Source: Paracoccaceae bacterium
Lineage (GTDB): Bacteria > Pseudomonadota > Alphaproteobacteria > Rhodobacterales > Rhodobacteraceae
Direction: 5' to 3'
Length of the DNA stretch: 64,000 nt
Assembly (NCBI GenBank): GCA_020832445.1
Contig: JAFIEO010000044.1
Location: 50,319 to 114,318, forward strand
The notes below the pieces were generated by a model that saw only the letters and a list, made by a program, of their open reading frames with translations, was not told the DNA's origin and did not search any database. Each line of letters opens with the position of its first letter. Within the stretch, counting starts at the first letter, position 1. Made by a program: the position numbers and the translations under genes. This document shows, one piece after another, positions 17,128 to 26,206 of the stretch.

Positions 17128-18606
17128 TCAGCGCATTACGAACGGGTTTTCCATGGGCGTGTGTGACGTGTTGATCCAGATTGTCTTGGTTCTGGTGTAG
17201 TCCAGCATCGCTTCAATCCCTGCTTCGCGCCCGTAGCCCGATTGATTGAAGCCGCCGAATGGGGCCATGGGTGAAATGGCGCGGTAGGTGTTGATCCAGC
17301 AAATGCCTGCGCGCAACCTGTCTGACACCCGATGCGCCCGCGCCAGATTTTGCGTGAAGATACCTGATCCAAGGCCATAGGGCGTTGCATTGGCCAGAGC
17401 GATCGCTTCATCTTCGGTGTCAAAAGGCAATAGTGACATAACAGGCCCGAACATCTCGACCGTTAGCGTGGCGGTCTCGGGGGTGGTGCATTCCACCAAT
17501 GTGGGTGCCATGTAATTGCCCGCAAGCTCCATCACGGCCCCGCCAAATCGGATATGTGCGCCTTGCGCGCGTGCGGCGTCCAGCGTCTTTTCAATCCGTT
17601 GCAGCTGTGCGCGGGTGCATAGCGGGCCTATATGTGTGTCAGGCGACAGCGGGTCGCCGACTATGATACCTGCGGCCTTTTCCTTGATCCGGTGTACCAG
17701 CGCATCAAAGATGCAGCGCTGCACCAGTCCGCGCGACCCCGCCACGCAGCTTTGCCCCGAGGCCCCGAAATTGCCCGCGATCAGGCCATTTGCCGCCCCA
17801 TCCAGATCAGCGTCGTCAAATACAAGTATCGGGGATTTGCCGCCCAATTCCAATGTGGTCACGGCAAAATTCTCGGCGGAATTGCGCACCACATGGCGCG
17901 CAGTGTCTGGCCCGCCGGTAAAGGCAATTCTGGCCACATCGGGGTGTCGCGTCAGCGGGATGGCGCAGTTTTCCGCATCCCCCGTGATAACCGAAACCAC
18001 ACCCGGCGGGAAGCCTGCCTGTTCGATCAGCCGCGCCAGTTCAAACATCGGCGCGGGCGCAATTTCTGACGCTTTCAACACCACTGTGCATCCTGCCGCC
18101 AATGCCGGACCCAGTTTGGTTGCAGTCAGGAACATCTGCGCATTCCATGGCACAATCGCCGCCACCACACCAATCGGCATTCGGCGGGTAAACACATGCA
18201 TGTCCGGCTTGTCGATGGGCAGCACTGCGCCTTCCATTTTGTCGGCCAGTCCGGCGTAATAGCGGTAGTAATCTGCGACATAAGCCGTCTGGTTGGTGGT
18301 TTCCGCCAACAGTTTGCCGCTGTCTGTGGTTTCGATCCGGCCAAGATGGCTGGCGTGTTCCTCGATCAGGCTGGCCAGACGATACAGCAGCTTGCCGCGC
18401 GCGCTTGCATGCATGTCGCGCCATGCCGGATTGTTCAGCGCGCGGCTGGCGGCTGCCACCGCGCGGTCCACATCGTCAGGGGCCGCGCAGGCAAAGCTGG
18501 CCCATTCGCGGCCCGTTGCGGGATTAACCGATGTCATGACCTGCTGCGCCGCGCCCTCGGACCATGCGCCGTCGATGAAAAGCTGGTAATGTGGTGGCTG
18601 GCTCAT
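17128..18606 (-). CDS. NAD(P)-dependent aldehyde dehydrogenase (candidate TgnC or TgnE)
   Basis: 492 residues, full length for the ALDH superfamily. The catalytic Glu is Glu253 in TLELGGKSP, the nucleophile Cys287 in GQSCVAGSR, and IVPWN at 151-155 is the cofactor segment. It is the last gene of the operon starting at 21521, 15 bases behind the luciferase-like monooxygenase. In the trigonelline pathway two ALDH-family enzymes are needed, one oxidising the ring-cleavage hydroxybutyrolactone (TgnC) and one oxidising succinate semialdehyde (TgnE). Only one is present here and the sequence does not tell which. Confidence 0.9.
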   Translation of the reverse strand: MSQPPHYQLFIDGAWSEGAAQQVMTSVNPATGREWASFACAAPDDVDRAVAAASRALNNPAWRDMHASARGKLLYRLASLIEEHASHLGRIETTDSGKLLAETTNQTAYVADYYRYYAGLADKMEGAVLPIDKPDMHVFTRRMPIGVVAAIVPWNAQMFLTATKLGPALAAGCTVVLKASEIAPAPMFELARLIEQAGFPPGVVSVITGDAENCAIPLTRHPDVARIAFTGGPDTARHVVRNSAENFAVTTLELGGKSPILVFDDADLDGAANGLIAGNFGASGQSCVAGSRGLVQRCIFDALVHRIKEKAAGIIVGDPLSPDTHIGPLCTRAQLQRIEKTLDAARAQGAHIRFGGAVMELAGNYMAPTLVECTTPETATLTVEMFGPVMSLLPFDTEDEAIALANATPYGLGSGIFTQNLARAHRVSDRLRAGICWINTYRAISPMAPFGGFNQSGYGREAGIEAMLDYTRTKTIWINTSHTPMENPFVMR

Positions 18607-18621
18607 GGTGTGGGGTTTCCT

Positions 18622-19659
18622 TCACTGAAAAGCGGGCATCACGTCATTGATGAAACGCGCCAGCGAGGCCCGCTTGCGTTCGGTCGTCATGCCGGAATCG
18701 ACCCAGAAGGCAAATTCGTCATAGCCAAGATCCTCATACCGCTTCAGCCGGTCGATGACCTGCTGTCGGGTGCCAAATACCAGATCACGTTGCAGGTTTT
18801 CCGGCGTGATGAGTGGATTGGCGGTAATCTCTGCTTCTGTCAGTTCCTGAATCAGCCCTTGGGTTACGGGCCGCTCGTTTTTGAACCATGCAAAGAAATA
18901 GGCGTAATAGCGCGCAATTTCACCCACTGCGCGAGCGACGTCATCGGCATCCCGACCCACATAGCTGTGCTGCAACAGCATGATCTTGGGGCGCGGACCG
19001 GCAAACCCGTCACAGGCAGTTTTGAAGCTGCGCATAAGGTTTTGCACTTCATCCATGCCTTGCCAAAGGGGCGTCACCTGAATGTTGAACCCGTTTTGCA
19101 CGCCGAATTCATGGCTGTTGGGGTCGCGTGCTGCAATCCAGATTGGCGGACCGTCGGGCTGAAGCGGCTTTGGTGTCGCGCTGGTGGACGGGAATTCGAA
19201 GAACTGGCCCTTATGGGTGCAATTGCCTTGCCACAGTTGCGGCAGAAGCGGCGCTGTTTCGCGCATACGCTGACCCGCGGTCCAGGCGTCCATTCCGGGC
19301 ATCATACGTTCGTATTCGTAGCTATAAGCCCCGCGTGCGATCCCCAGTTCGATGCGGCCACCCGTCAACTGGTCGGCGGCGGCTGCTTCGCCCGCCAGCC
19401 GGATCGGATGCCAGAAGGGGGCAATGACGGTCCCTGTGCCCAGCCGGATATTTTTGGTGTGATGCGCCAGATCAACCAGCGGCAGGAACGGGTTGGGCGC
19501 GATGGTGAATTCCATACCATGATGCTCTCCCGTCCAGATGGCGCGCATACCGCCCGCATCGGCCATCTGGCACAGGCCCACGAAATCCTTATATAATGTG
19601 TCATAAGGTTGCCCGGGGGTCAGGCGCTCCATATGCGCGAAAAGTGAAAACTCCATCAT
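18622..19659 (-). CDS. LLM-class flavin-dependent monooxygenase (TgnB-like)
   Basis: 345 residues with the bacterial-luciferase TIM-barrel pattern: WTGEHHG near residue 42, the RLGTGTVIAPFWHPIRLA block at 72-89, and GGRIELGIARGAY near residue 100. It uses reduced FMN supplied by the flavin reductase encoded immediately upstream, whose stop overlaps this start (ATGA). Together they form a two-component oxygenase. In Acinetobacter baylyi the equivalent pair TgnA/TgnB cleaves the pyridinium ring of trigonelline. The operon context supports the same role here by inference. Confidence 0.9.
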   Translation of the reverse strand: MMEFSLFAHMERLTPGQPYDTLYKDFVGLCQMADAGGMRAIWTGEHHGMEFTIAPNPFLPLVDLAHHTKNIRLGTGTVIAPFWHPIRLAGEAAAADQLTGGRIELGIARGAYSYEYERMMPGMDAWTAGQRMRETAPLLPQLWQGNCTHKGQFFEFPSTSATPKPLQPDGPPIWIAARDPNSHEFGVQNGFNIQVTPLWQGMDEVQNLMRSFKTACDGFAGPRPKIMLLQHSYVGRDADDVARAVGEIARYYAYFFAWFKNERPVTQGLIQELTEAEITANPLITPENLQRDLVFGTRQQVIDRLKRYEDLGYDEFAFWVDSGMTTERKRASLARFINDVMPAFQ

Positions 19660-20171
19660 TGCGTCCTTTGATTTGTGTGGCGTGCTTCAGCCGTCCGCCC
19701 AAGGCTGAAATAGCGCCCGCCGCCATAGCCCAGCCCCGCACCGCCAGTGTGTTCAAGCGCGATGATACGGCCCAGCAGGATGCTGTGATCGCCCGCCGGA
19801 ATGGTTTGCCAAGTGGTGCAGGAAAACCGCGCAACCGCGCCACGGATCAGGGGCACCTCATGCAGGTCGGTGTCATATGCGACGCGGGCAAAGCGGTCGC
19901 CGCTGTGGCTGGCAAAAATGTTGGACACATCTTCTTGCCCTTCTGCCAGAACACTGACCGCGAAATACCCTGCTGCATGAAACGCGTCATGGCACGACAG
20001 GAACTTGCCCGGACAGACAAGCAATAATGGCGGGTCCAGCGACACAGATGAAAAAGAATTCGCTGTAAACCCGACAGGCGTGCCGTCCGGGGCGCGGGTT
20101 GTAACAACGGTCACGCCGGTCATGAAGCTGCCGAATGCATGGCGCAATGCGTGCGGGTCGATCCTGGTCAT
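19656..20171 (-). CDS. Flavin reductase, oxygenase partner (TgnA-like)
   Basis: 171 residues from the ATG at 20171, which overlaps the hydrolase stop by ATGA. The frame upstream to 20360 is noncoding overlap with the hydrolase gene. FMN-binding split-barrel family: MTGVTVVTT near residue 17 and GFTANSFSSVSLDPPLLLVC at 34-53 are the flavin-binding core. It would reduce FMN or FAD with NAD(P)H and pass it to the luciferase-like monooxygenase. Confidence 0.92.
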   Translation of the reverse strand: MTRIDPHALRHAFGSFMTGVTVVTTRAPDGTPVGFTANSFSSVSLDPPLLLVCPGKFLSCHDAFHAAGYFAVSVLAEGQEDVSNIFASHSGDRFARVAYDTDLHEVPLIRGAVARFSCTTWQTIPAGDHSILLGRIIALEHTGGAGLGYGGGRYFSLGRTAEARHTNQRTQ

Positions 20172-20950
20172 GGCAGACACTCCTGTATCAAACCCGACAC
20201 AATCCGGTTCACTGCGGTTGCGTGGGTCATGGGCATCATATGTCCGCCGCCCGCGACCACCCAGGCGCGGCCCTGTGGTGCCAGCATGGCCATCGCGCGC
20301 GACATCTGCGGGGTTGAATTCTGTTCCGCGCTTCCGGTTGCAAAAAACGCCGGAATGCACAAATTTTCCAATGCGTGCGCTGATGGGCCGTCTTCATTGG
20401 CAAAGACCGTATAGGCCGCCTTGTACCCAATGGGGTCTACCGCGCGCAGCCATTCGTCGCAGGCCGTGCGTTCAGCGGATGGCGTGTCCCCAAACCAGCG
20501 GGTTAGCGTGGCTTTAGGGTCCGGTATCATCCGCCTGTCCAGCGCGGCAAGGCGTGCGGCAACGGCCTTTTTTGCAGCGGGGCTGCGCCGGAATACCGCG
20601 TTCAGTGCCACCACCCCCCGAACCTGTTCAGGGTAGCGCGCCGCCAGATCAAGGGCGATCATGGCCCCCATTGAATGCCCGACCACGACCGCCGGTTCAT
20701 CAAGGCAGGCGGCAACCAGATCGCTATAACTTGTCAGGCCCGCAAGGTGGTGTCGGGCGGGGCTTTCCCCATGCCCCGGCATATCGGGGGCCGTGACGTG
20801 GAACCCGTCTGCCGCCAAGGCATCGATCTGGCGCGCCCATGCTTCGGCACGCAAGCCGACCCCGTGCAACAGCAGCACCTTTGGCCCGCGCCCGGTGATG
20901 ATCGCGGCCAGGGCGCCGGTTTCAGACCGCTGCCGGATTGTCCATGTCAT
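20168..20950 (-). CDS. Alpha/beta-hydrolase (TgnD-like)
   Basis: 260 residues. Oxyanion segment LLHGVGLRAEAW near residue 27, nucleophile elbow VVGHSMGAM near residue 90 (Ser in GHSMG), a late Asp/Glu acid and the catalytic His in VAGGGHMMPM near residue 236. In the trigonelline pathway an alpha/beta-fold hydrolase splits the methylformamido-methylene succinate into CO2, formate, methylamine and succinate semialdehyde. The first 29 bases of the gene overlap the end of the PF06684 gene. Confidence 0.88.
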   Translation of the reverse strand: MTWTIRQRSETGALAAIITGRGPKVLLLHGVGLRAEAWARQIDALAADGFHVTAPDMPGHGESPARHHLAGLTSYSDLVAACLDEPAVVVGHSMGAMIALDLAARYPEQVRGVVALNAVFRRSPAAKKAVAARLAALDRRMIPDPKATLTRWFGDTPSAERTACDEWLRAVDPIGYKAAYTVFANEDGPSAHALENLCIPAFFATGSAEQNSTPQMSRAMAMLAPQGRAWVVAGGGHMMPMTHATAVNRIVSGLIQECLP

Positions 20951-21521
20951 GGCCCAGATCCTTCAGGTCTTGATAACGGTCACCAATGCGGTGATGCGGG
21001 CGGCCATTCATAGCCGCACCCAGGACAACGACGATTTCATCGGCGCGCGGGGCGTCGGGAATTGCGAACTGGATTGTCAGGTAATGCGACCGGCGGCCCG
21101 CATCATTCTTGTCCATCAACGGCACCATGATTGGTGCATTCGCGCCGCCGCGCGTGTTGGTGAAGGCAAGGTAGGATTTCGCGCCCACAGCTTCGCGGTA
21201 ATGATTGCCGAAGCGCAGCGTGTGGATCAGGCCAGAGGCATGCTCGATCTCTCCGTCCAGCCCCACGACGGCGGCCTTGCCATAGGCTTCGATCTTGTCG
21301 CCGCCGCCTGCAAGTGCTGTCATCCGCGCGGCCAGCAACGCACCCAGAACAGGCCCGTAGCTGTGAATTTCTGGCGTCAGATCGTCAACAAAGCGCCCCG
21401 CCCACGGGTTCCGGACCACCGCTGCAACAGCGAACATACGCCACGGCGCACCGGTCGGGCGGAACCCCTCGATCAGGGTTTGTTCGTCATAGGTCACGAT
21501 TTTGCGTATGTCTGGTTGCAT
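20922..21521 (-). CDS. PF06684 ('amino acid synthesis') family protein
   Basis: 199 residues, first gene of the leftward operon. The sequence (IRKIVTYDEQTLIEGF at the start, the NPWAGRF loop at about 38-44, GKAAVVGLDGEIEHAS at about 81-96) is that of the PF06684 family. Its Pfam name is 'amino acid synthesis' although function is not established. A conserved hypothetical protein is reported to assist the last steps of trigonelline degradation; whether it is of this family I cannot say. Overlap with the hydrolase shows co-translation. Confidence 0.85.
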   Translation of the reverse strand: MQPDIRKIVTYDEQTLIEGFRPTGAPWRMFAVAAVVRNPWAGRFVDDLTPEIHSYGPVLGALLAARMTALAGGGDKIEAYGKAAVVGLDGEIEHASGLIHTLRFGNHYREAVGAKSYLAFTNTRGGANAPIMVPLMDKNDAGRRSHYLTIQFAIPDAPRADEIVVVLGAAMNGRPHHRIGDRYQDLKDLGHDMDNPAAV

Positions 21522-21565
21522 TGCTCCCTCCTGTTCGTCGCTGTTCAGTGATGCGCCTGCGTGCA

Positions 21566-21589
21566 GATTTTGACAAATGAAAGAAAATC
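21566..21589. promoter_or_regulatory. Inverted repeat in the LysR/operon divergent promoter
   Basis: GATTTT (21566-21571) and AAAATC (21584-21589) form a 6-base inverted repeat with a 12-base spacer. It lies between the starts at 21521 (leftward) and 21613 (rightward), the usual place for a LysR recognition site. Short arms make this tentative. Confidence 0.35.
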
Positions 21590-21612
21590 AGGCTTAGGTA
21601 TAAGCATTGCTA

Positions 21613-22470
21613 ATGTCTGGGTTGATCATGGGCCGTTCACTGCCGCCATTGCCATGGTTTCGCGCGTTCGAGGCGTCTGCGCGGCATCTGAGTTTTACCG
21701 CCGCCGCCACCGAGATCGGCCTGACGCAATCTGCTGTCAGCCAGCAGATCAAGGCGTTGGAAACGCGGCTGCGGGTTGCCCTGTTCACCCGACAGGCGCG
21801 CGGGCTTGCCCTGACCGATGACGGTCGCCGCTTGTTGCCACAGGTCAGCGCGGCGCTGGAACGGCTGGCTGTGGCCACTGACATGTTCGATGTGGGCCCG
21901 GTGGAGCAGGTTCTGACCGTTGCCATGTCGGTCAGTATTGCCCAATGGGTCGTGGCACCACGTCTTGCAGGGTTTGCCGCCACCCATCCAGGGCTGCGCC
22001 TGCGCATCCTAAGCGCGATCTGGCCGGATGATTTTCACAGCGCGATGGCAGATGTGGAGATCCGCTTCGGGTCCCGCAAACAGGCCGGGGATGGCGCGCT
22101 GGAACTGACGCCGAACCGGTTGGTCGCGCTGAAAGCGCCGAGCTTGGACGCCCCCTTGCAAAAGGCTCCGCTTATTGAAACCGTTGGCACATCGGATGGC
22201 TGGCGCAGTTGGAGCAAGGCGCGCGGCATGAACGGGCTAAGCCCTACGCTATTTGCAGACAGCTATGGAATGGCATTGCATCTGGCGGCGTATGGCAGCG
22301 GCGTGGCCCTTGCAAGCGAACTTCTTGCAGGCCATGCCTTGCAAACGGGTCAGCTTGTGCGCGCCCATCCGGCTGCGATTGACGGCAAGGAAGGCTATTA
22401 TCTGTCGATCAACCACCCATCACAGGCGGCACAGGATTTTCATATCTGGTTGCTGGAACAACTGGGCTGA
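21613..22470 (+). CDS. LysR family regulator, GcvA-like
   Basis: 285 residues from the ATG at 21613; an ATG at 21628 would give the shorter N-terminus MGRSLPPLPWFRAFEASARH, closer to the usual GcvA-type start. The helix-turn-helix is FTAAATEIGLTQSAVSQQIK. It is divergent from the five-gene oxygenase operon and is the probable activator. The C-terminal substrate domain is complete, ending IWLLEQLG. Confidence 0.9.
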   Translation: MSGLIMGRSLPPLPWFRAFEASARHLSFTAAATEIGLTQSAVSQQIKALETRLRVALFTRQARGLALTDDGRRLLPQVSAALERLAVATDMFDVGPVEQVLTVAMSVSIAQWVVAPRLAGFAATHPGLRLRILSAIWPDDFHSAMADVEIRFGSRKQAGDGALELTPNRLVALKAPSLDAPLQKAPLIETVGTSDGWRSWSKARGMNGLSPTLFADSYGMALHLAAYGSGVALASELLAGHALQTGQLVRAHPAAIDGKEGYYLSINHPSQAAQDFHIWLLEQLG

Positions 22471-22694
22471 TAGCCCGCGCGCCCTGTATGCCGGCCGCCG
22501 GAATACACCTGCCCTGTTACTTGCCGGGGCGCAACATCACGCGGTGTTCACCGAATACCACCTGACAGTCATAGGCAGATCGCGTCCGGTGCGGTATAAT
22601 GAAGCGCTTGGATAGGACTATCCCTTGATGTGACTGCCTGGGGCAGGGGGCACAAGCCAGACCCGAATTCATGTCATTTCAGAAAAAGGCAGCA

Positions 22695-23579
22695 ATGTTC
22701 ATTCGCATCGGTTATGAAATCACTATTGAAAGCAAGGCAGACACAGTCCTGATCCTTGCCTTGTCGCCGCATTCCAGCTTTGCGGGGCGGGTTATCGGAT
22801 CATCTGCCGTTCAGGCAGACCCCGACCTGCCGTTGGACACGTTTCTGGACACGTTCGGCAACCGGCTGACGCGGCTGAAAGCGCCTGCGGGGCGGCTGAA
22901 ACTCTGGTCTGATTGCATTGTGGACGTGGACGGGGAACCGGATGTGTTCAACTGGAATGCACCGCAACATGATGTCAACGACCTGCCACCTGAAACGCTG
23001 CAATTCCTGACAGCCAGCCGGTATTGCGAATCTGACATGCTTGCGCCGGTTGCGCTGGAATTGTTCGGCACCACCCAGCCTGGTTGGGCACGGGTTCAGG
23101 CGATCTGCAACCATGTTCACAACACCCTGACCTTTGGCTATGGTTTCGGGCGCCCCACCAAGACCGCAAGCGACGCGCTGCGCGAAAAGACAGGGGTGTG
23201 CCGCGATTTTGCACATCTCGCGGTTGCGCTGTGCCGCGCCATGAGCATACCTGCACGCTATGCCAGCGGCTATCTGGGCGATGTCGGGGTGCCCTATTCC
23301 GGCCCCGGTGATTTTTGCGCGTGGTTCGAGGTATATCTGGGCGGCCGGTGGTATACGTTCGATGCGCGCTATAACGAACCGCGCATTGGCAGGGTATTGA
23401 TGGTTCGCGGGCGCGATGCCGCAGACGGCGCGATGATCACGTCTTTCGGGGAGTATGACCTGAAATCCTTCTGGGTCTGGACAGATGAGGTATCGTCTGC
23501 GTGCAGTCATTCCGATATGCAGGACCTGTTGGGCACCCGCCCCGATACGCAGGCCCTGACGCTTGCCCCGACAGTGTGA
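22695..23579 (+). CDS. Transglutaminase-like protein with altered His position
   Basis: 294 residues from the ATG at 22695, behind AAAAAGG. An N-terminal bacterial transglutaminase-associated domain (about 1-130) is followed by the transglutaminase core. The nucleophile is in GVCRDFAHLAVALCRAM and the Asp in YTFDARYN. The catalytic His normally found in HAWFEVYL is replaced: the sequence reads DFCAWFEVYLGG, with Cys in that position. Replacement of this His occurs in related alphaproteobacterial proteins as I recall, and may mean a non-catalytic or different chemistry. Stands alone between the LysR and MFS genes. Confidence 0.85.
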   Translation: MFIRIGYEITIESKADTVLILALSPHSSFAGRVIGSSAVQADPDLPLDTFLDTFGNRLTRLKAPAGRLKLWSDCIVDVDGEPDVFNWNAPQHDVNDLPPETLQFLTASRYCESDMLAPVALELFGTTQPGWARVQAICNHVHNTLTFGYGFGRPTKTASDALREKTGVCRDFAHLAVALCRAMSIPARYASGYLGDVGVPYSGPGDFCAWFEVYLGGRWYTFDARYNEPRIGRVLMVRGRDAADGAMITSFGEYDLKSFWVWTDEVSSACSHSDMQDLLGTRPDTQALTLAPTV

Positions 23580-23622
23580 TGTCGGAATGTATGCCATAGG
23601 TCAGGGTCATAGGCGCGCCGGG

Positions 23623-24828
23623 CTATTGTTTCACGCGTCGGTCCGTCCAGATCAGCCCGAAGGCCAGTGCCACGCCTGTTGCCGCCAGCAACCAGCTTAG
23701 CGCAAAGCTGCCCGACAGTTCCAGCACAAGGCCAAAGGCCGGCGGCGCGATGACACCACCTATATTGGTGGCCAGCATGTTGTAGCCGATTGCGCCGCCT
23801 GCCTGCGCGGGTTGGGCGGTTTGGATGGTCAGCGCCATCTGCACCCCCGTGGCGGAACAGATGGTCACGCCCAGCACAACCGCCAGAAGCGGCGCCAGCA
23901 GAACCGCATTCGCCGGCGTCACCAGCGCAATGCCCAGCAGGCCCAGTGTTGCAATCCCCGCCACCAGCAGCAAGGTGATCCGGGAATCGCCGCCCATTGC
24001 ACGATCACTAAGCCAGCCCCAGAAGATACGCCCGCCAATGCTGCTGACATGCAGGATACTTAGGCAGGCATTGGCCAGCGGCAGGCCGAACCCAGCGCCC
24101 ATACGCAGGAATTCTGTCAGGTAACTCCACAGGATGAACTGCCCGCCATTGGTCAACCCGCTGGCCAGATTTATGCGTCCCAGCACCGGGTTGCGGAACA
24201 GCCGCCCAATGGCCGCAAATTCATCACGCAGGGTCATGCGCGCAATTGTGCGCGTGGTCTGATCGCGCGGCAGCATCAGAAACAGCACGCCGCATATTGC
24301 CGTAATGCCCCCGATGCCCCCGATAACGACCTGCCAGCCCAGCGCAGGTGCCAGCATCGCGCTGCTTGTGCCGATAGCGCCCCCTAGCGGCACGCCGGTC
24401 TGTTTTATTCCCATCAGCGTTCCACGGCGGTCGGGCGGATACCAAAGCAGAACCGCGCGCCCCGCCGCCGGATTGACCAGACTATACCCCGCACCGCACA
24501 GCAATATACCCCCCAGCGTCACCGCGAAACTGTCCCCTGTGGCGATGACGATCGCACCTGCGGCTGTGATCATTGCGGCCATAAACAGCGAGACGCGCAC
24601 GCCGATCAGGTCGGTCAGCCGTCCCGCAGGGATCGACAATGCCCCCAGTGCCGCTGAATAGGCGCTGGCGATCAGGCCGATTTCGACTGCGGAAAGCCCC
24701 ATATCCGCCGCGATCAGCGGTGAACAGGCCAGCACAGCAAGCAGGTTCATCGCCCCAAGGCAATGCGCGGACACGATAAGCCCGAATCCGGGCCAGATGG
24801 GCACGAAATCCGGCGGCGCTGCGGTCAT
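23623..24828 (-). CDS. Major facilitator superfamily transporter
   Basis: 401 residues from the ATG at 24828, preceded by CGAGGG; the frame upstream to 24927 is not supported. Twelve hydrophobic segments. MFS loop motifs are visible: GRLTDLIGVRVSLF between helices 2 and 3, and a GRIFWGWLSDR motif between helices 8 and 9. The oxalate/formate antiporter-like and MCT-like subfamilies look similar. It may import a substrate for a neighbouring catabolic operon, but no gene links it directly. Confidence 0.88.
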   Translation of the reverse strand: MTAAPPDFVPIWPGFGLIVSAHCLGAMNLLAVLACSPLIAADMGLSAVEIGLIASAYSAALGALSIPAGRLTDLIGVRVSLFMAAMITAAGAIVIATGDSFAVTLGGILLCGAGYSLVNPAAGRAVLLWYPPDRRGTLMGIKQTGVPLGGAIGTSSAMLAPALGWQVVIGGIGGITAICGVLFLMLPRDQTTRTIARMTLRDEFAAIGRLFRNPVLGRINLASGLTNGGQFILWSYLTEFLRMGAGFGLPLANACLSILHVSSIGGRIFWGWLSDRAMGGDSRITLLLVAGIATLGLLGIALVTPANAVLLAPLLAVVLGVTICSATGVQMALTIQTAQPAQAGGAIGYNMLATNIGGVIAPPAFGLVLELSGSFALSWLLAATGVALAFGLIWTDRRVKQ

Positions 24829-25211
24829 GTCTGTGCCCTCGGGTTCTGTAGCGGCAGGCCTATGCGCGTGGAATGTGCCGCCCCATCCTTGCCGCGCATT
24901 GCGCAAAAAGTTGTTATTTCCCGCCAAACTGGCCGATCATCGGCTATCGGTCTTGGAAGTGACATATAAAAGCGTCTTTTTCCGGCATTTTTCACAATTA
25001 CAGTCACTTCTCCTGCGGTGGTTTTGGTAGCCTTAAGTATAGGACCTGCAACCCGAAAGCCGCGTGATTAGACAATCAAAGGCATACTAATACTTGACGG
25101 TGCATTACATCAATGAATAATGTATCCAAAATCCAATCGGGATAAAACCCGAGTATCCACGACCCCGGTGCGCCCTTGCGCATCAGTATGTTCACAAACA
25201 GGGAGACGTTC
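24829..25211 (+). promoter_or_regulatory. Intergenic region with sigma70-type promoter for tctC
   Basis: 383 bases between the divergent MFS and tctC genes. TTGACG at 25094-25099 and AATAAT at 25116-25121, 16 bases apart, make a good promoter pair for tctC, giving a leader of about 80 bases. A GGGAGA ribosome-binding site precedes the ATG at 25212. The part near the MFS gene is relatively AT-rich and has no further gene. Confidence 0.55.
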
Positions 25212-26189
25212 ATGTTTCATAATATTCCTACCCGCAAACGCGCAGTCGCTACTGCGGTTGCAGCCATGGTGGCAATCGCGCCCACGCTTGGTGCAGCCAG
25301 CCCGCTGAGCAATGACCCGCTGCGTCTGGTCATTCCGTTCGGTCCGGGCGGCGGCAGTGACATTACAGCACGGGTGCTGTCGGCAACAGCGCCGGAATTC
25401 TGCGGCCCGCGTATCGACGTGGTCAGCATGTCGGGCGCAGCCGGGCTGGAGGCGGTAAACTTCGTGCGCAACGCCGAACCCAATGGCCACACGCTGCTGG
25501 TTACCGATTACGGCCCCATCGTGACATCGGGTTATGTCGACGACGTGGACTGGAGCCATGATGACTGGCAACCGGTCATGAACTTCACCGAATGGTTGCC
25601 TACCGTCTATACCCGTCCCGACCACCCGATCCAGACGATTGAAGACTGGGTTGCCGCAGCCGAAGCTGATCCGGGCAGCATTACGTTTGGTCATGCCTCG
25701 CCGTTGGGGATTGTCCATCTGCCGCTGGTTCTGTTTGAATCGGCAACAGGGCTGGAAAACATCCATGTGCCGACCTCTGGCGGTGGTGAAACACGCAGCC
25801 TGATCATGGGCGGCCACATCGACCTTGGCATGACACTTCCCGCCAGCATCGCATCCGAAGTGGCTGCGGGGGAACTGACCGCACTGGGCGTGTTCGCAGC
25901 CGAACGTTCTGCTGCGCTGCCCGACACCCCGACCTTCCGCGAGGCAGGTTATGACGTGGTGTTGCCAGCATGGCTGATGATCATTGCAACCAGTGATGTC
26001 CCTGCGGAAACGGTTGAGTTTCTTCAGGATTGCTTCATGGAAGCGCTTGCCTCGCCCACCGCTGTGGCCATGAGCAACCGTGTCAATGCAGGCATCGAAC
26101 CGATGAATTCCGAAGATTCGACAGTGCTGTATCAGGCAACGGTCGAATCCATCGGGAACATCTTGCGCGATATCGGCGAGATCGACTGA
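25212..26189 (+). CDS. Tripartite tricarboxylate transporter substrate-binding protein TctC
   Basis: 325 residues from the ATG at 25212. A signal peptide runs to about residue 29 (AVAAMVAIAPTLGAA). The family core LRLVIPFGPGGGSDITARVL at about 37-56 forms the ligand-binding loop of TctC/Bug proteins, and DTPTFREAGYDVVLPAW near residue 242 is the second landmark. It captures the substrate in the periplasm for the TctA/TctB pair. Bug-type proteins bind carboxylates, amino acids or their derivatives; the ligand here is unknown. The convergent hydroxyproline cluster is a possible functional partner. Confidence 0.92.
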   Translation: MFHNIPTRKRAVATAVAAMVAIAPTLGAASPLSNDPLRLVIPFGPGGGSDITARVLSATAPEFCGPRIDVVSMSGAAGLEAVNFVRNAEPNGHTLLVTDYGPIVTSGYVDDVDWSHDDWQPVMNFTEWLPTVYTRPDHPIQTIEDWVAAAEADPGSITFGHASPLGIVHLPLVLFESATGLENIHVPTSGGGETRSLIMGGHIDLGMTLPASIASEVAAGELTALGVFAAERSAALPDTPTFREAGYDVVLPAWLMIIATSDVPAETVEFLQDCFMEALASPTAVAMSNRVNAGIEPMNSEDSTVLYQATVESIGNILRDIGEID

Positions 26190-26206
26190 TTCACGACTGT
26201 TCCGCC

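Noticed and set aside
16889..17200. 103-residue plus-strand frame in the cysA upstream region
   Set aside because: Runs into the aldehyde dehydrogenase gene on the opposite strand; atypical residue content and no start signal.
18196..19596. 466-residue plus-strand open frame
   Set aside because: Antisense shadow of the aldehyde dehydrogenase and monooxygenase genes; composition of a GC-rich shadow frame and no family pattern.
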